Below, piece by piece: positions 1-10,241 of a stretch of DNA of 64,000 bases. Made by a program: the position numbers and the translations under genes. How positions within the stretch are numbered: the stretch's first letter is position 1; every line of letters starts with the position of its first letter. The notes beneath the pieces were generated by a model, which did no database searches, was not told where the DNA came from, and saw only the letters and a list, made by a program, of their open reading frames with translations. The DNA comes from JAPOXR01 sp964291445. Its GTDB lineage: Bacteria; Pseudomonadota; Alphaproteobacteria; Rhodobacterales; Rhodobacteraceae. The stretch lies in contig OZ219863.1 of the NCBI GenBank assembly GCA_964291445.2, forward strand, positions 620,001-684,000, given 5' to 3'.

Positions 1-227
1 TCAAGTTCATTCCCGCCCTCGTCGAGTCCTGGCAGGACGGCGTTCCGGAATTCCGTCCTCGCTTCGCCGAATGGCCGGAAATCACCGAGATCGTGCAGGA
101 ATGGGGAACCAAGATCATGCTTGGCGAAGTCTCGACCGAGGAGGGCGCCAGGATCCTTGGCGAGCGCATGGAAGCGGTACTCGAGGAAGCTGGCTACTAC
201 AGTGGCGAAAAGCCATTGGCGCAGTAA
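1..227 (+). CDS. ABC sugar/polyol transporter, substrate-binding protein (3' end only)
   Basis: Only the last 74 codons are present, ending at TAA 225-227; the gene starts outside the window. The readable C-terminus contains EGARILGERMEAVLEEAGYY, typical of the last helices of family-1 extracellular solute-binding proteins for sugars and polyols. Two binding-protein-dependent permeases follow directly, so this is most likely the periplasmic ligand receptor of the same importer. The family is inferred from context and the short C-terminal fragment. Confidence 0.7.
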   Translation, partial: KFIPALVESWQDGVPEFRPRFAEWPEITEIVQEWGTKIMLGEVSTEEGARILGERMEAVLEEAGYYSGEKPLAQ

Positions 228-306
228 CGATCAACAATGAACCGAATTGCGGGGCCGCCACCCGAGCGGCCCCGCAACTGCTGAAACGAACCCGGAATGG
301 AGCACC

Positions 307-1173
307 GTGCGCGGCAAGGTTTCAAGACGGACCATACTCGCATTCATTGGCCCGGCAGTTGTCGGGTTGGCGATGGTTGGTATCACGCCACTTCTATATG
401 CTGGCTGGACCAGCCTGCATTTCTTCAACCTGACGAAACTCAAGAAGGTCAAGTTCATCGGGCTGGACAATTACGGGAACGTATTGACCGACCCGGTTTT
501 CTGGGAGGCCATGGGGCGCACCTTCACACTCCTGGGAGCCGCCCTTCCCCTGCAGATCATCCTGGGTCTCGGTATTGCACTGGTGCTTCATCAGCCCGGG
601 CTTTCGCTGTTGAAAACACTGACACGCCTCGGCCTTGTTCTTCCGATGGCGACCACCTACGCAGTTGTCGGGCTGCTGGGCCAGGTCATGTTCAATCAGA
701 AATTCGGTGTCGTCAATCAGCTGCTGGGCGGAATCGACATCAACTGGATTGGCGATCCCTCCAACGCCTTCACCATGATCATATTCTGGGATGTTTGGCA
801 GTGGACACCATTCGTGGCCCTCGTCCTGCTTGCAGGCCTTACCATGGTGCCCGTCGAAATCGAGGAGGCGGCGCGATTGGAGACCAGGAAATGGTGGACC
901 ATATTGCGGTACGTCCAACTGCCCTACCTGGTGCCCGGCCTGGTGGCGATCCTGATTCTCCGAACCGCAGACACGCTGAAGCTCTTCGACATGGTCTTCA
1001 CGCTGACCCGGGGAGGGCCGGGGTCATCGACCGAGTTCATATCGCTGATGATTCAACGGGTCGGCTTCCGCGGATTTGACCAGGGGCTGGCCTCGGCCCA
1101 GGCGATCATCCTGCTGATCATCACCATCGTCCTGGCACAACTCTATATCCGTGCCTTCTACAAGGAGGTGTAG
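307..1173 (+). CDS. ABC sugar/polyol transporter, inner-membrane permease 1 (MalF type)
   Basis: Inner-membrane subunit of a carbohydrate importer, about 288 aa, with six predicted transmembrane segments. The cytoplasmic EAA loop is visible as EEAARLETRKWW (the usual glycine is not in its place), near residue 190. The frame is open upstream to a TTG at 247, but GTG 307 has a GGAG six bases before it and begins just ahead of the basic VSRRT stretch and first hydrophobic segment, so it is preferred. It lies between the binding protein and the second permease. No ATP-binding subunit is in the window; it is presumably upstream. Sugar specificity cannot be read from the sequence. Confidence 0.88.
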   Translation: MRGKVSRRTILAFIGPAVVGLAMVGITPLLYAGWTSLHFFNLTKLKKVKFIGLDNYGNVLTDPVFWEAMGRTFTLLGAALPLQIILGLGIALVLHQPGLSLLKTLTRLGLVLPMATTYAVVGLLGQVMFNQKFGVVNQLLGGIDINWIGDPSNAFTMIIFWDVWQWTPFVALVLLAGLTMVPVEIEEAARLETRKWWTILRYVQLPYLVPGLVAILILRTADTLKLFDMVFTLTRGGPGSSTEFISLMIQRVGFRGFDQGLASAQAIILLIITIVLAQLYIRAFYKEV

Positions 1174-1174
1174 G

Positions 1175-2002
1175 ATGCCCGGTCGCAGGCAACGACGTCC
1201 TGCATGGAGCCAGGCAGCAATCCTGGTCGTGATTCTCCTGATTTGCGTCTTTCCATTCTACTGGATGGTTACTACATCGCTGAAGACACATGTCGTCGCA
1301 CTCGAGGCACCGCCGGTCTGGATCTTCGAGCCGACGCTTCAGAACTATCGCGAGGCCCTTTTCGAAGACGGGGTCCTGCTCACGCTGGCCAACTCCCTGA
1401 TCATCGCCCTCCTTACAACCGCGCTTGCCCTGGCACTTGGTGTACCGGCGGCATTCGCCCTGGCCCGATTCGAATTCCGCGGCAAGCGGGATCTCTGGTT
1501 CTGGTTCATCACCAACCGCATGGTGTCACCCATCGTCCTGGCTCTTCCATTTTTTCTCATTGCCCGGAACCTTGGCCTGCTGGACAAGCACGTCACGCTG
1601 ATCCTGATCTACCTGACATTCAACCTTCCCATCGTGATCTGGATCGTCACGGACCAGTTCCGGGGGGTGCCCTATGATCTTGATGAGGCCGCCAGGCTTG
1701 AAGGGGCGTCACAATTCCGGATCATGCGGTCAATCTGCCTGCCTCTTGCAATGCCGGGCGTTGCGGTCTCCGCAATCTTCTCCTTCATCTTCTCGTGGAA
1801 CGAGCTCATGTTCGGCCTGATCCTCACCCGCAACGACGCAAAAACCGCACCCGCCATGGCGGTTTCCTTCATGGAAGGCTACAATCTGCCCTATGGAAAG
1901 ATCATGGCGACGTCGACGCTGATCGTGATTCCGGTGCTGATCTTTGCCCTGCTGGCATCGAAGCAGCTCGTTCGCGGCCTGACGATGGGTGCCGTGAAAT
2001 AG
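1175..2002 (+). CDS. ABC sugar/polyol transporter, inner-membrane permease 2 (MalG type)
   Basis: Second membrane subunit, 275 aa. The start ATG 1175 follows an excellent AAGGAGG inside the last codons of permease 1, one base after its stop, indicating translational coupling. The N-terminal VFPFYWMVTTSLK stretch and the conserved EAA loop (DEAARLEGASQFRIMR, around residue 172) are typical of MalG/SmoG-like permeases, which pair with a MalF-type partner. The final residues RGLTMGAVK match the common C-terminal ending of sugar permeases (RGLTxGAVK), which contacts the ATPase. Confidence 0.92.
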   Translation: MPGRRQRRPAWSQAAILVVILLICVFPFYWMVTTSLKTHVVALEAPPVWIFEPTLQNYREALFEDGVLLTLANSLIIALLTTALALALGVPAAFALARFEFRGKRDLWFWFITNRMVSPIVLALPFFLIARNLGLLDKHVTLILIYLTFNLPIVIWIVTDQFRGVPYDLDEAARLEGASQFRIMRSICLPLAMPGVAVSAIFSFIFSWNELMFGLILTRNDAKTAPAMAVSFMEGYNLPYGKIMATSTLIVIPVLIFALLASKQLVRGLTMGAVK

Positions 2003-2014
2003 CGGATTCTCCGA

Positions 2015-2980
2015 GTGTCGCGCTTGCCAAAGACCGAAATCATGAACGCCGAGGAACAGCTGCTCGTCCGTCTTGCCTGGGCCTGCGAGGTGCAGGGGTT
2101 GACCCAGGCCCAGGCGGCCGAGGCGTTCGGCCTGACCCGGCTACGGGTGAACCGGGCCATGGGCGAGGCCCGGGCCCGCGGGATCGTGCGGGTGTCGATC
2201 AATTCACCATTTGGACCCTGCGTCGAACTGGAGGATGCGCTGTGTGACCGGTTTGGGCTGACTTCCGCCACCATCGCTCCCGTGGGTGGAAAGGAATTCA
2301 ATCTCTACAACATACTGGGTTCGGCCCTTGCCCAGTTTCTGGCTCGATTCCTGGCCCGAAAGGATGTCAGGCTCTTCGGAATGTCCTGGGGCAACACGCT
2401 CAACATGGCCACGCAATTCATGGAACCACTTGAACGGCCCGATCTCGAAATCACCTCGGTGATGGGCGGGGTGACCAAGGGGTCGGACATAAACACCTAT
2501 GAAATCACCACCCGGCTTGCGGACCTCTGCAATGCCACGCACAGTTACTTCACGGCTCCGATCTATGCATCGACGCCCGAAAGCCGCGAAATCCTTCAGG
2601 ACCAGCAGGTGTTCCGCCGTTCGATCGAGAACATCCGGCATGTTGATGGCCTGGCCTTCGCCGCAGGAGACATGCACGCCTCGCTTCTGCTGGCAGATGG
2701 CCTTCCGGATGACGTCACGGTCGACGACCTTGCCGCCGCCGGCGCTGTTGGAGACATCATGGGGTATTTTCTCAATGCCGACGGCTCCCTGATCGATCAT
2801 CCGATCAACTCGCGTGTTCTGGGCATCAGCCTCGACGACCTCGACAATCTGCCGAACGTGATCGTTGCGGCAGGCGGGCTCAGCAAGGTCCCGATCATCA
2901 ACGCGATTCTGCAGCGCGGCTGTGTCAATCATATCGTCACCGACGAACACACGGCCCGAGCCATCATGAAACAGGGCTGA
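2015..2980 (+). CDS. SorC-family sugar-responsive transcriptional regulator
   Basis: A 321 aa protein with an N-terminal helix-turn-helix (LTQAQAAEAFGLTRLRVNR, residues 30-48) and a long C-terminal SorC-type sugar-binding domain with the GGVTKGSD-like phosphate-sugar region and the final VTDEHTA motif. Family members bind phosphorylated sugars or polyols and control the adjacent catabolic operon. It sits 12 nt after the permease gene and overlaps the kinase gene by one base, so it is probably co-transcribed with the genes it controls. The start could be GTG 2015 or ATG 2042. The arrangement resembles polyol operons of rhizobia and Rhodobacter, where the regulator is also of this family. Confidence 0.88.
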   Translation: MSRLPKTEIMNAEEQLLVRLAWACEVQGLTQAQAAEAFGLTRLRVNRAMGEARARGIVRVSINSPFGPCVELEDALCDRFGLTSATIAPVGGKEFNLYNILGSALAQFLARFLARKDVRLFGMSWGNTLNMATQFMEPLERPDLEITSVMGGVTKGSDINTYEITTRLADLCNATHSYFTAPIYASTPESREILQDQQVFRRSIENIRHVDGLAFAAGDMHASLLLADGLPDDVTVDDLAAAGAVGDIMGYFLNADGSLIDHPINSRVLGISLDDLDNLPNVIVAAGGLSKVPIINAILQRGCVNHIVTDEHTARAIMKQG

Positions 2981-4443
2981 TGGGCTGCTTTGCCGGCATC
3001 GACCTCGGGTCGTCGGGGATCAAGATTGCCCTGGTGGATGAGAACGGAATCCGCCTGGCCGCGGCCTCGCGGAGCTCTCCGGTCGATATTCCCAAATCCG
3101 GTTGGTGCCAGCAGCGCCCCGAACAATGGTGGACACTGACGAAGGACATTTTCGATGAACTGGCGGCAGGTCACCCGGACATCATGTCGAGACTTTCGGG
3201 CCTTTCGCTCTCGGGGCACATGCTCGGACAGGTGTTGCTGGACGAGAATGATCGCCCGACAACGCCCTGCATTCTCTGGAACGACCAGCGATCGATTGTC
3301 GAGTGTGACGAACTCCTTGAGCGGGTCCCCGACATTGGCTGGCGCACGAACGGCCATCCCGATCCGGGACTGACCGCGCCGAAGCTGCTATGGCTGGCGA
3401 AACATGACCCGGGAGCATTGCGAGACGCCACGATCCTGGTTCTTCCCAAGGATTACGTGCGCCTGAAACTGACTGGCGAACGGGCAAGCGATATCACCGA
3501 TGCTTCGGGAACCATGCTGCTCGACTGTGCAACCGGGACATGGGATGACAGGTTGATCGAGGCGGCGGGCTGGAGCCGTGACAAGCTCCCGAACCTGCTG
3601 CATTCCCACGAGCCGGCAGGGCAGTTGAGGCCCGAATTGTGCCGGCGTTGGTCAACGCCCTCCACCGTGACCGTCGCCGCCGGTTGCGGCGACAATTTCG
3701 CAGGCGCGCTTGGTGTTGGAGCGTCCAGCCCGGGGCGAACGGCCGTCAGCATCGGCACCTCTGGCGTTCTGAGCAGCGTGGACGGAATCTTCCGCCCCGC
3801 ACCCGATCATGCCATTCTCACGACACCCCATGCCGCGCCGGACACCTTCCTGTCGATGGCCGTCGTGATGAGCGCAACACAATCGCTGGACTGGCTGAGC
3901 CGATTGACGAAAACGACGGTTGGTGACCTTGCCGACATGGCTGAGCACCGTGTTTCCACCTCCGGAATCTGCGGATGCCCGGTCGCACGACCCAGCATCA
4001 CCGGTGTTCGTACCCCGGACAATCGCCCCGATGCATCGGCGTATTTCGGCGGCATCACTTCCGTCCACGACATGGCCGACATTGCCTATTCGGTCCTGGA
4101 GGGCGTGGCATTCCAGTTCTTTGACGGCTTCATCGCCCAGCGCGCCAAGGGCGTGCCCGTAACGACGATTCAGGCCGTTGGCGGAGGAAGCCGGTCGGTG
4201 TTCTGGGTATCCCTGATTGCGACACTGTTCGAATTGGAGGTCGGAATTCCCGAAAATGGCGACATTTCGGGCTGCCTTGGAGCCTCAAGGCTTGCCCACG
4301 CCGCCGTCGCTCCGCAGGACAGGGACGCCATCCTGGCACGACAGCCGGCTGCCCGTGCAACCGTCTCACCGGTGGCAGGGATGCGCGAGGCGCTCTTGGC
4401 CAGGCATCATGAATTTCGGGCCCTGCCATTCACAGCCGGTTGA
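2980..4443 (+). CDS. xylB: FGGY-family carbohydrate kinase, xylulokinase-like
   Basis: 487 aa, a usual length for D-xylulose kinase. The N-terminal phosphate loop (GIDLGSSGIK, residues 5-14) and GWCQQRPEQWW, LSGHMLGQVLLD and ILWNDQRS motifs are those of xylulokinases; the C-terminal nucleotide-binding half shows QAVGGGSRSVFW. It would phosphorylate a ketose released by polyol oxidation, such as xylulose. The ATG overlaps the regulator stop (TGATG). Together with the importer and SorC regulator it suggests a pentitol or hexitol catabolic operon; no polyol dehydrogenase is visible here. The exact substrate is uncertain within the FGGY family. Confidence 0.85.
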   Translation: MGCFAGIDLGSSGIKIALVDENGIRLAAASRSSPVDIPKSGWCQQRPEQWWTLTKDIFDELAAGHPDIMSRLSGLSLSGHMLGQVLLDENDRPTTPCILWNDQRSIVECDELLERVPDIGWRTNGHPDPGLTAPKLLWLAKHDPGALRDATILVLPKDYVRLKLTGERASDITDASGTMLLDCATGTWDDRLIEAAGWSRDKLPNLLHSHEPAGQLRPELCRRWSTPSTVTVAAGCGDNFAGALGVGASSPGRTAVSIGTSGVLSSVDGIFRPAPDHAILTTPHAAPDTFLSMAVVMSATQSLDWLSRLTKTTVGDLADMAEHRVSTSGICGCPVARPSITGVRTPDNRPDASAYFGGITSVHDMADIAYSVLEGVAFQFFDGFIAQRAKGVPVTTIQAVGGGSRSVFWVSLIATLFELEVGIPENGDISGCLGASRLAHAAVAPQDRDAILARQPAARATVSPVAGMREALLARHHEFRALPFTAG

Positions 4444-4684
4444 TTTCCGTTCGTCAAGTCCGGCTCGTCCCGGCAGATTTCGGTCCCGGCCCCGACGGCG
4501 CGGCGCCCGTCCGGGGGTTGGACCGGGTGAAAAAACTCGCCATGCGATCCGGGGCGGCGTTACGGATGTGGCTCTTTCCGCCACCGCCGATCACTGCCAC
4601 CGGGCAACATGATGATCAAACCGCCGAACTGGCCAGGCCGTCAATTCCGGTTGGACCATTCACACTCCGAACTGGTCTTGCCTG

Positions 4685-5848
4685 TTACCGCCCTCGCAAC
4701 AGGCCAATGGCAGCGGCGAGCGGCATCGCCCGCAGGCCGTTTCCGGCAGGAACGTCTCGTTTTCCCGCATAGACCAGTATTTTCCGGTCAGCACCGATGT
4801 CTTCGGCCGCCAGGTGGAAGCCGCGCGATACCTTGGGGGCAGTGCTGCGCTTGATCTCGACCGCCCAGATCCCGCCGCCCGGAAGCCGCAGCACCAGATC
4901 AAGTTCCGCCCCTGCCGCAGTACGGTAAAAACAGGGTTCAGTTCCGGTTGGCGCCGCCGAGATCAGGGATTCGATGCAAAACCCCTCCCAACTCCCGCCC
5001 ACCACCGGGTGCCCGAGCAGGCTCTCCATCGAGGCGAGCCCGAGCAGGCCATGCACGAGACCGCTGTCCCGCACGAAGATTTTTGGCGACTTGACAAGAC
5101 GCTTGCCAACATTCTGGTGCCAGGGCTGCAGGCGTCGCACCAGCATCAGGTCGACGAACAGATCGACATAGCGACCAATCGTCTGGCCGGACACGCCCAG
5201 GCCTGCTGCCAGTGCCGCGGCGTTCAGCAATCCACCCTGCGCATGCGCCAGCATCGACCAGAAGCGGCGCAACGTGGTCGCCGGGATGCGTGGCCCAAGC
5301 GCAGGTATGTCGCGCTCAAGATAGCTGCGCAAGAACGCCTCTCTCCAGCTCATGCTGGCCCTGTTGCTCCTGGCCTGGAAGCTGTCGGGGAAGCCGCCAC
5401 GCAGCCAGAGATCGTTTATCCGGTCATCGCCAACTTCTTCGAGCAGGAGAGGCGGCATCTCGATGTAGCGAACGCGCCCGGCGAGGGACTCCGCCGATTG
5501 ATGAAGCAGGGCATTCGACGCAGATCCGAGCAGCAGGAACTGACCGGTGCGAATTCCCTTGCGTCGCCGCATGTCGATCTGGCCGCGAAGATTCCTGAAC
5601 AGGCCCGGCAGTTGCTGAACTTCATCCAGGATCACCAGACGGCCAACCTGTTCATCCAGGTAGAGATCGGGATCGGCCAGGACTTGCCGATCGGCGTCAC
5701 GCTCGAGGTCAAGGTAGACGGATGAACGTTGCTCCGCTATCCCCAGCGCAAGCGTGGTCTTCCCAACCTGTCGGGCCCCCAGAAGGACAACGGCCGCCTG
5801 GTCCTCAAGCGCCGATATCACCTCTTGGTTGGTTTGACGTTGGAACAT
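4685..5848 (-). CDS. DUF4143 AAA-type ATPase
   Basis: 387 aa. The N-terminal AAA_14 domain has a clear Walker A (GARQVGKTT, residues 24-32) and Walker B (LVILDEVQQLP). The sensor-like LLLGSASN and the C-terminal DUF4143 half (restriction-endonuclease-like fold) with VEIKRSTAPKVSRGF are also visible. These proteins are widespread and mobile in bacteria; their cellular role is not established. It stands alone, convergent with the xylB operon and tail-to-tail with it, with a 240 bp gap holding no gene. The gene is intact: both the ATPase and the C-terminal EIK nuclease-like motif are present. Confidence 0.88.
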   Translation of the reverse strand: MFQRQTNQEVISALEDQAAVVLLGARQVGKTTLALGIAEQRSSVYLDLERDADRQVLADPDLYLDEQVGRLVILDEVQQLPGLFRNLRGQIDMRRRKGIRTGQFLLLGSASNALLHQSAESLAGRVRYIEMPPLLLEEVGDDRINDLWLRGGFPDSFQARSNRASMSWREAFLRSYLERDIPALGPRIPATTLRRFWSMLAHAQGGLLNAAALAAGLGVSGQTIGRYVDLFVDLMLVRRLQPWHQNVGKRLVKSPKIFVRDSGLVHGLLGLASMESLLGHPVVGGSWEGFCIESLISAAPTGTEPCFYRTAAGAELDLVLRLPGGGIWAVEIKRSTAPKVSRGFHLAAEDIGADRKILVYAGKRDVPAGNGLRAMPLAAAIGLLRGR

Positions 5849-5957
5849 ACCTTGTATTTACTCCACGGCATGGAGGATATGCAAGTCTATCTTCTTCGAT
5901 TCGACATTCCGGATCAACGGGGAACTGGAGCTGGCAGATGGTGACGGGGTGAAGGCG

Positions 5958-6035
5958 TGGTCCGGGCGCGGGTGACCCGGCCCCGGCGTCGATGGAGGCG
6001 TTACCCCGCATGGTCCGGGCATGGGGTGACTCGGC
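5958..6035. repeat. Pair of imperfect direct repeats (about 24 nt, 53 bp apart)
   Basis: Copies at 5958-5981 and 6011-6035 share the block TGGTCCGGGC and a GGGTGAC(C/T)CGGC block, with a one-base length difference between them. They lie in the gap between the divergently placed DUF4143 ATPase start and the amidase gene end. Function unknown; this may be a small local duplication. Confidence 0.5.
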
Positions 6036-6080
6036 GCGCCGGTCTCCCGATGCCGTGGCCTGCACGAGGCGCCGGCGGGC

Positions 6081-6818
6081 TCAATCGGCCGGAAACCGGT
6101 TGGCCAGGTCGAGTATGCCACTCATGTCGGCGGCATCAAGCGGGCCGCGGGCCCAGGGGCGAAATCGCTGGCGATAGGCTTGCAGCAGCACCTCCGGATG
6201 GCCTGCCTGGCGGGTGGCGAACTGGCGCGGATATCCGAACTGCAATGCGGCCCGGGCAAACCGGCCCGCATCGGCCGCCATCGGGGCGGCCGGGTCGGGC
6301 CAGACCGAGAGACCCTGGCGTGCCAGGCGTCGCCAGTCGAAACGGCGGCCCGGATCAACTTTCCGGCCCGGCGCCATGTCCGAATGACCGATCACGGCTT
6401 GCGGTGAAATGCGCCAGCGCCGCATGATCGACCGCAGGAGCGATTCCAGTGACATCATTTGCGCCTCGGCAAATGGCCGGTTGCCGGGATTGGCAATCTC
6501 GATTCCCAGCGAACGGGAGTTCACATCCGCCACGCCGCCCCATTCACCCTGGCCGGCGTGCCAGGCCCGCATCCGTTCGCCAACGAGGCGCAAGATGCGT
6601 CCGGTCTCGTCAACAAGGTAGTGGGCGGAAACCTCGAATTCTGCCGTGCACAGGCGATGAAGCGCCGCTTCGGTGCTGGCCATACCGGTGTAATGGAGCA
6701 CGACGAGGGACGGCGTGGCGCCGCCTCGTCTCGGCCCGAAATTCGGTGACGGTCGATCGATGATCGACAGACCGTCCGCCGGCCCTACAGCATGCGCTGG
6801 TAGATTTTCGGCGTCCAT
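6081..6818 (-). CDS. N-acetylmuramoyl-L-alanine amidase (AmiD/AmpD type)
   Basis: 245 aa Amidase_2 protein that would cut the bond between N-acetylmuramic acid and L-alanine in peptidoglycan or its fragments. The zinc ligands are visible: His in VVLHYTGM, His in VIGHSDMAPG and Asp in KVDPGRRFDW. NSRSLGIEIANPG is also typical. A C-terminal helical stretch of about 70 residues resembles the AmiD peptidoglycan-binding extension. No signal peptide is obvious from the ATG at 6818, so it may be cytoplasmic like AmpD. The start overlaps the preceding lipoprotein gene by 34 nt; a later start is possible. Confidence 0.9.
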   Translation of the reverse strand: MDAENLPAHAVGPADGLSIIDRPSPNFGPRRGGATPSLVVLHYTGMASTEAALHRLCTAEFEVSAHYLVDETGRILRLVGERMRAWHAGQGEWGGVADVNSRSLGIEIANPGNRPFAEAQMMSLESLLRSIMRRWRISPQAVIGHSDMAPGRKVDPGRRFDWRRLARQGLSVWPDPAAPMAADAGRFARAALQFGYPRQFATRQAGHPEVLLQAYRQRFRPWARGPLDAADMSGILDLANRFPAD

Positions 6819-7573
6819 CCGCAGACAAACCCATCACCATCCGGATCAAGTCCGATGGTATCGACCGCCGGCCCGCCGGCATCCAGGAAGGCAACCTGCG
6901 CCGAATACGGATCCGGATATTTCCCGCACCGCTTGCGGACGGTGCGCAGGGCCGGCTGGAACCACGGTCGGTCATAGACCTTCGAGCCGACACCGTGCGA
7001 CACGCTCAGGGCAAACCTGGCCACGCTGGAATTGCCCGGTTGCGGAGGAAGATCGGTTGGCTGGTAGACAATCAGCGATTGCCGGCTGTGTTCCCGGCGG
7101 GCCGCCGCCGCCTCGATCGACTCGCGGGCGGATACCCACTCGAAATCCTGCGAATCCGTCACCGGGTCCTCCTCGGGGCGAGCAGCCAGCTCCATTCCGC
7201 CTTCATCCTCCCCTGCCGCCGGCCCTGCCGCAACGCCTGCCGCAACAAGCGGCGAGGCTCCCGGATACTGCCCGGCATTCGGTGCGAATGTTCGTACTGC
7301 CTCGGCCGGGGCCGGCTTCAGCACTGCCGATTCCGCCCCCTGTTCGGCAGTCGCCATGGCCTGCCGATAGCTGGACATGACCTCGGCGTGGAGTTGTTCC
7401 TGGTCCTTCTGCTCCGGCTCCGCCGGCACTGCCAGCCGGGCGGCATCTTCAACCGGCGGAGACGGGTTTGCAGCCACGGTCTCCATACTTGATTCCGTAC
7501 ACCCGGCGACCACCGCCGCGGCAATGAGACACAGGGCTGCCCGAAAGCTGGCTGCACGATTCTGGATTGCCAT
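6785..7573 (-). CDS. Lipoprotein with C-terminal Excalibur-like motif
   Basis: 262 aa. The N-terminus is a lipoprotein signal (hydrophobic LCLIAAAVVAG followed by Cys25). The middle, residues 30-150, is rich in Ala, Pro and Glu and probably disordered. The C-terminal domain carries RKRCGKYPDPYSAQVAFL and DPDGDGFVCGW, close to the Excalibur calcium-binding pattern DxDxDGxxC. It likely sits in the cell envelope. The gene lies 3 nt after gatA and overlaps the amidase gene, so the two envelope genes may be translated together. No precise function is known to me. Confidence 0.75.
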   Translation of the reverse strand: MAIQNRAASFRAALCLIAAAVVAGCTESSMETVAANPSPPVEDAARLAVPAEPEQKDQEQLHAEVMSSYRQAMATAEQGAESAVLKPAPAEAVRTFAPNAGQYPGASPLVAAGVAAGPAAGEDEGGMELAARPEEDPVTDSQDFEWVSARESIEAAAARREHSRQSLIVYQPTDLPPQPGNSSVARFALSVSHGVGSKVYDRPWFQPALRTVRKRCGKYPDPYSAQVAFLDAGGPAVDTIGLDPDGDGFVCGWTPKIYQRML

Positions 7574-7576
7574 TTT

Positions 7577-9063
<1,487 letters not shown>

Positions 9064-9067
<4 letters not shown>

Positions 9068-9351
9068 TCAACAACCTTCGGGACGGCGAAGAAGCCCTGC
9101 CGGGCTTCCGGCGCATTGGCCAGGATGCGGTCCCGGTCGGTTTCGACCCGGACCTGGTCCGGCCGTTTTTCGAGTTCCATCGGGGTCACGGTCGACATCG
9201 CCTCGACGCCATCGACATCCACGTCGCCAAGCCGCTCCATGAACGCCAGGATCGACGAGAGTTCGCGGGCGATGGCAGGCAACTCCTGCTCATCGACCCT
9301 GATCCGTGCCAGATGCGCGGTCCGCCGGGCGGTTTCCAGGTCAATGGACAT
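9064..9351 (-). CDS. gatC: Asp/Glu-tRNA amidotransferase subunit C
   Basis: 95 aa, normal for the small GatC subunit that stabilises GatA on GatB. The motifs TARRTAHLARI at the N-terminus and LSSILAFMERLGDVDVDGVE in the middle are diagnostic, and the C-terminal RVETDRDRILANAPEARQGFFAVPKVVE, written here in pieces, matches the family ending. It precedes and overlaps gatA by 4 nt. This gene probably begins the gatC-gatA-lipoprotein-amidase transcript, 11 nt downstream of the ceramidase-like gene. Confidence 0.96.
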
Positions 9352-9362
9352 TGTTCATCCTC

Positions 9363-10049
9363 TCATCTCCGGTTCCGGCTGCCGGGCGCCGTCATACCCG
9401 TCGCGGCAATCCTGCTGCGCATCACCAGGATCATCCAGGACAGCATGACCGCATTGAGCAAATGCCACATGACGTGGGTGCCAGTCGGAATCAGATCGCA
9501 TAGCGGCAGGTCTGCGATACGAAATCCGATGGAGATTACAAGTGTTGTTGCACCGAGCGCCAGGCCGGAGCCGGTGTCAGGATCCCGTCTCCAGACCAGC
9601 CCGGCATAGATGAAGATCAGCAAGGCGATGGACGCATAGGCGGCGGAGGCGCCAATCCCGGGCAGGATGGCGCCGATTGCCCATGTGGCGGCCGGCGCAT
9701 AGGCAAAGAACAGCAATGTCGCCAGCAATGCCCGAATAACCCGCATCTCGAGACAGTATCGATTGGCCAGGTAGAGGAAATAGAGCACAAAGGCGGCGAT
9801 GGGCAGAACGTCGGCGAGCGCAGCCCACCTGGTTGCAAATGTGTGAAACAGGAACGATCCGATCCCGATCATCGCCAGGATTACCACCAACACCCGCGCC
9901 TGCAGGTCCCCACCCTTCGACAGGCGATTCCACACCAACAGGGCACCGATGAGAAAGGCCAGGTTGGTCAGGGCATTGAGCGGTTCTGCCCAGAAACCGG
10001 GCTCGAGCCGTTCACAATAGCCGTCGACGTAACTGGTCCAGCTGCTCAT
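9363..10049 (-). CDS. Ceramidase-family integral membrane protein
   Basis: 228 aa from ATG 10049, chosen because it precedes SSWTSYVDGYCERLEPGFW; the frame is open further upstream without family-like sequence. At least six hydrophobic segments are present. The conserved pieces are YCERLEPGFWAEPLNALTNL at the N-terminus, GSFLFHTFATRWAALAD in the middle and LIPTGTHVMWHLLNAVML near the end. These carry the His and Asp residues that bind zinc in alkaline ceramidases and the related PAQR/CREST group. In bacteria the substrate is unknown; a membrane lipid hydrolase role is inferred. It is 11 nt from gatC on the same strand. Confidence 0.75.
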   Translation of the reverse strand: MSSWTSYVDGYCERLEPGFWAEPLNALTNLAFLIGALLVWNRLSKGGDLQARVLVVILAMIGIGSFLFHTFATRWAALADVLPIAAFVLYFLYLANRYCLEMRVIRALLATLLFFAYAPAATWAIGAILPGIGASAAYASIALLIFIYAGLVWRRDPDTGSGLALGATTLVISIGFRIADLPLCDLIPTGTHVMWHLLNAVMLSWMILVMRSRIAATGMTAPGSRNRR

Positions 10050-10241
10050 GGACGGCTCCGATTGCCCGGCCTGTTCACCCGGGGCGAGTCGGCAACCCCG
10101 GCTCCGGATGGTGGATGGTGGCGAACGAATACTGCCACCAGCCTCGGGCGACAACCGTCAATCGACCTGGTCGGAGCCCGGCCCGAGGCATTGCCGCAGC
10201 CTGCACAGCAGGCAAGTTGCCATGGCTCCATGCAGCCGCCC

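Noticed and set aside
4814..5725. 303-codon plus-strand frame
   Set aside because: Antisense to the DUF4143 ATPase, which has intact Walker motifs.
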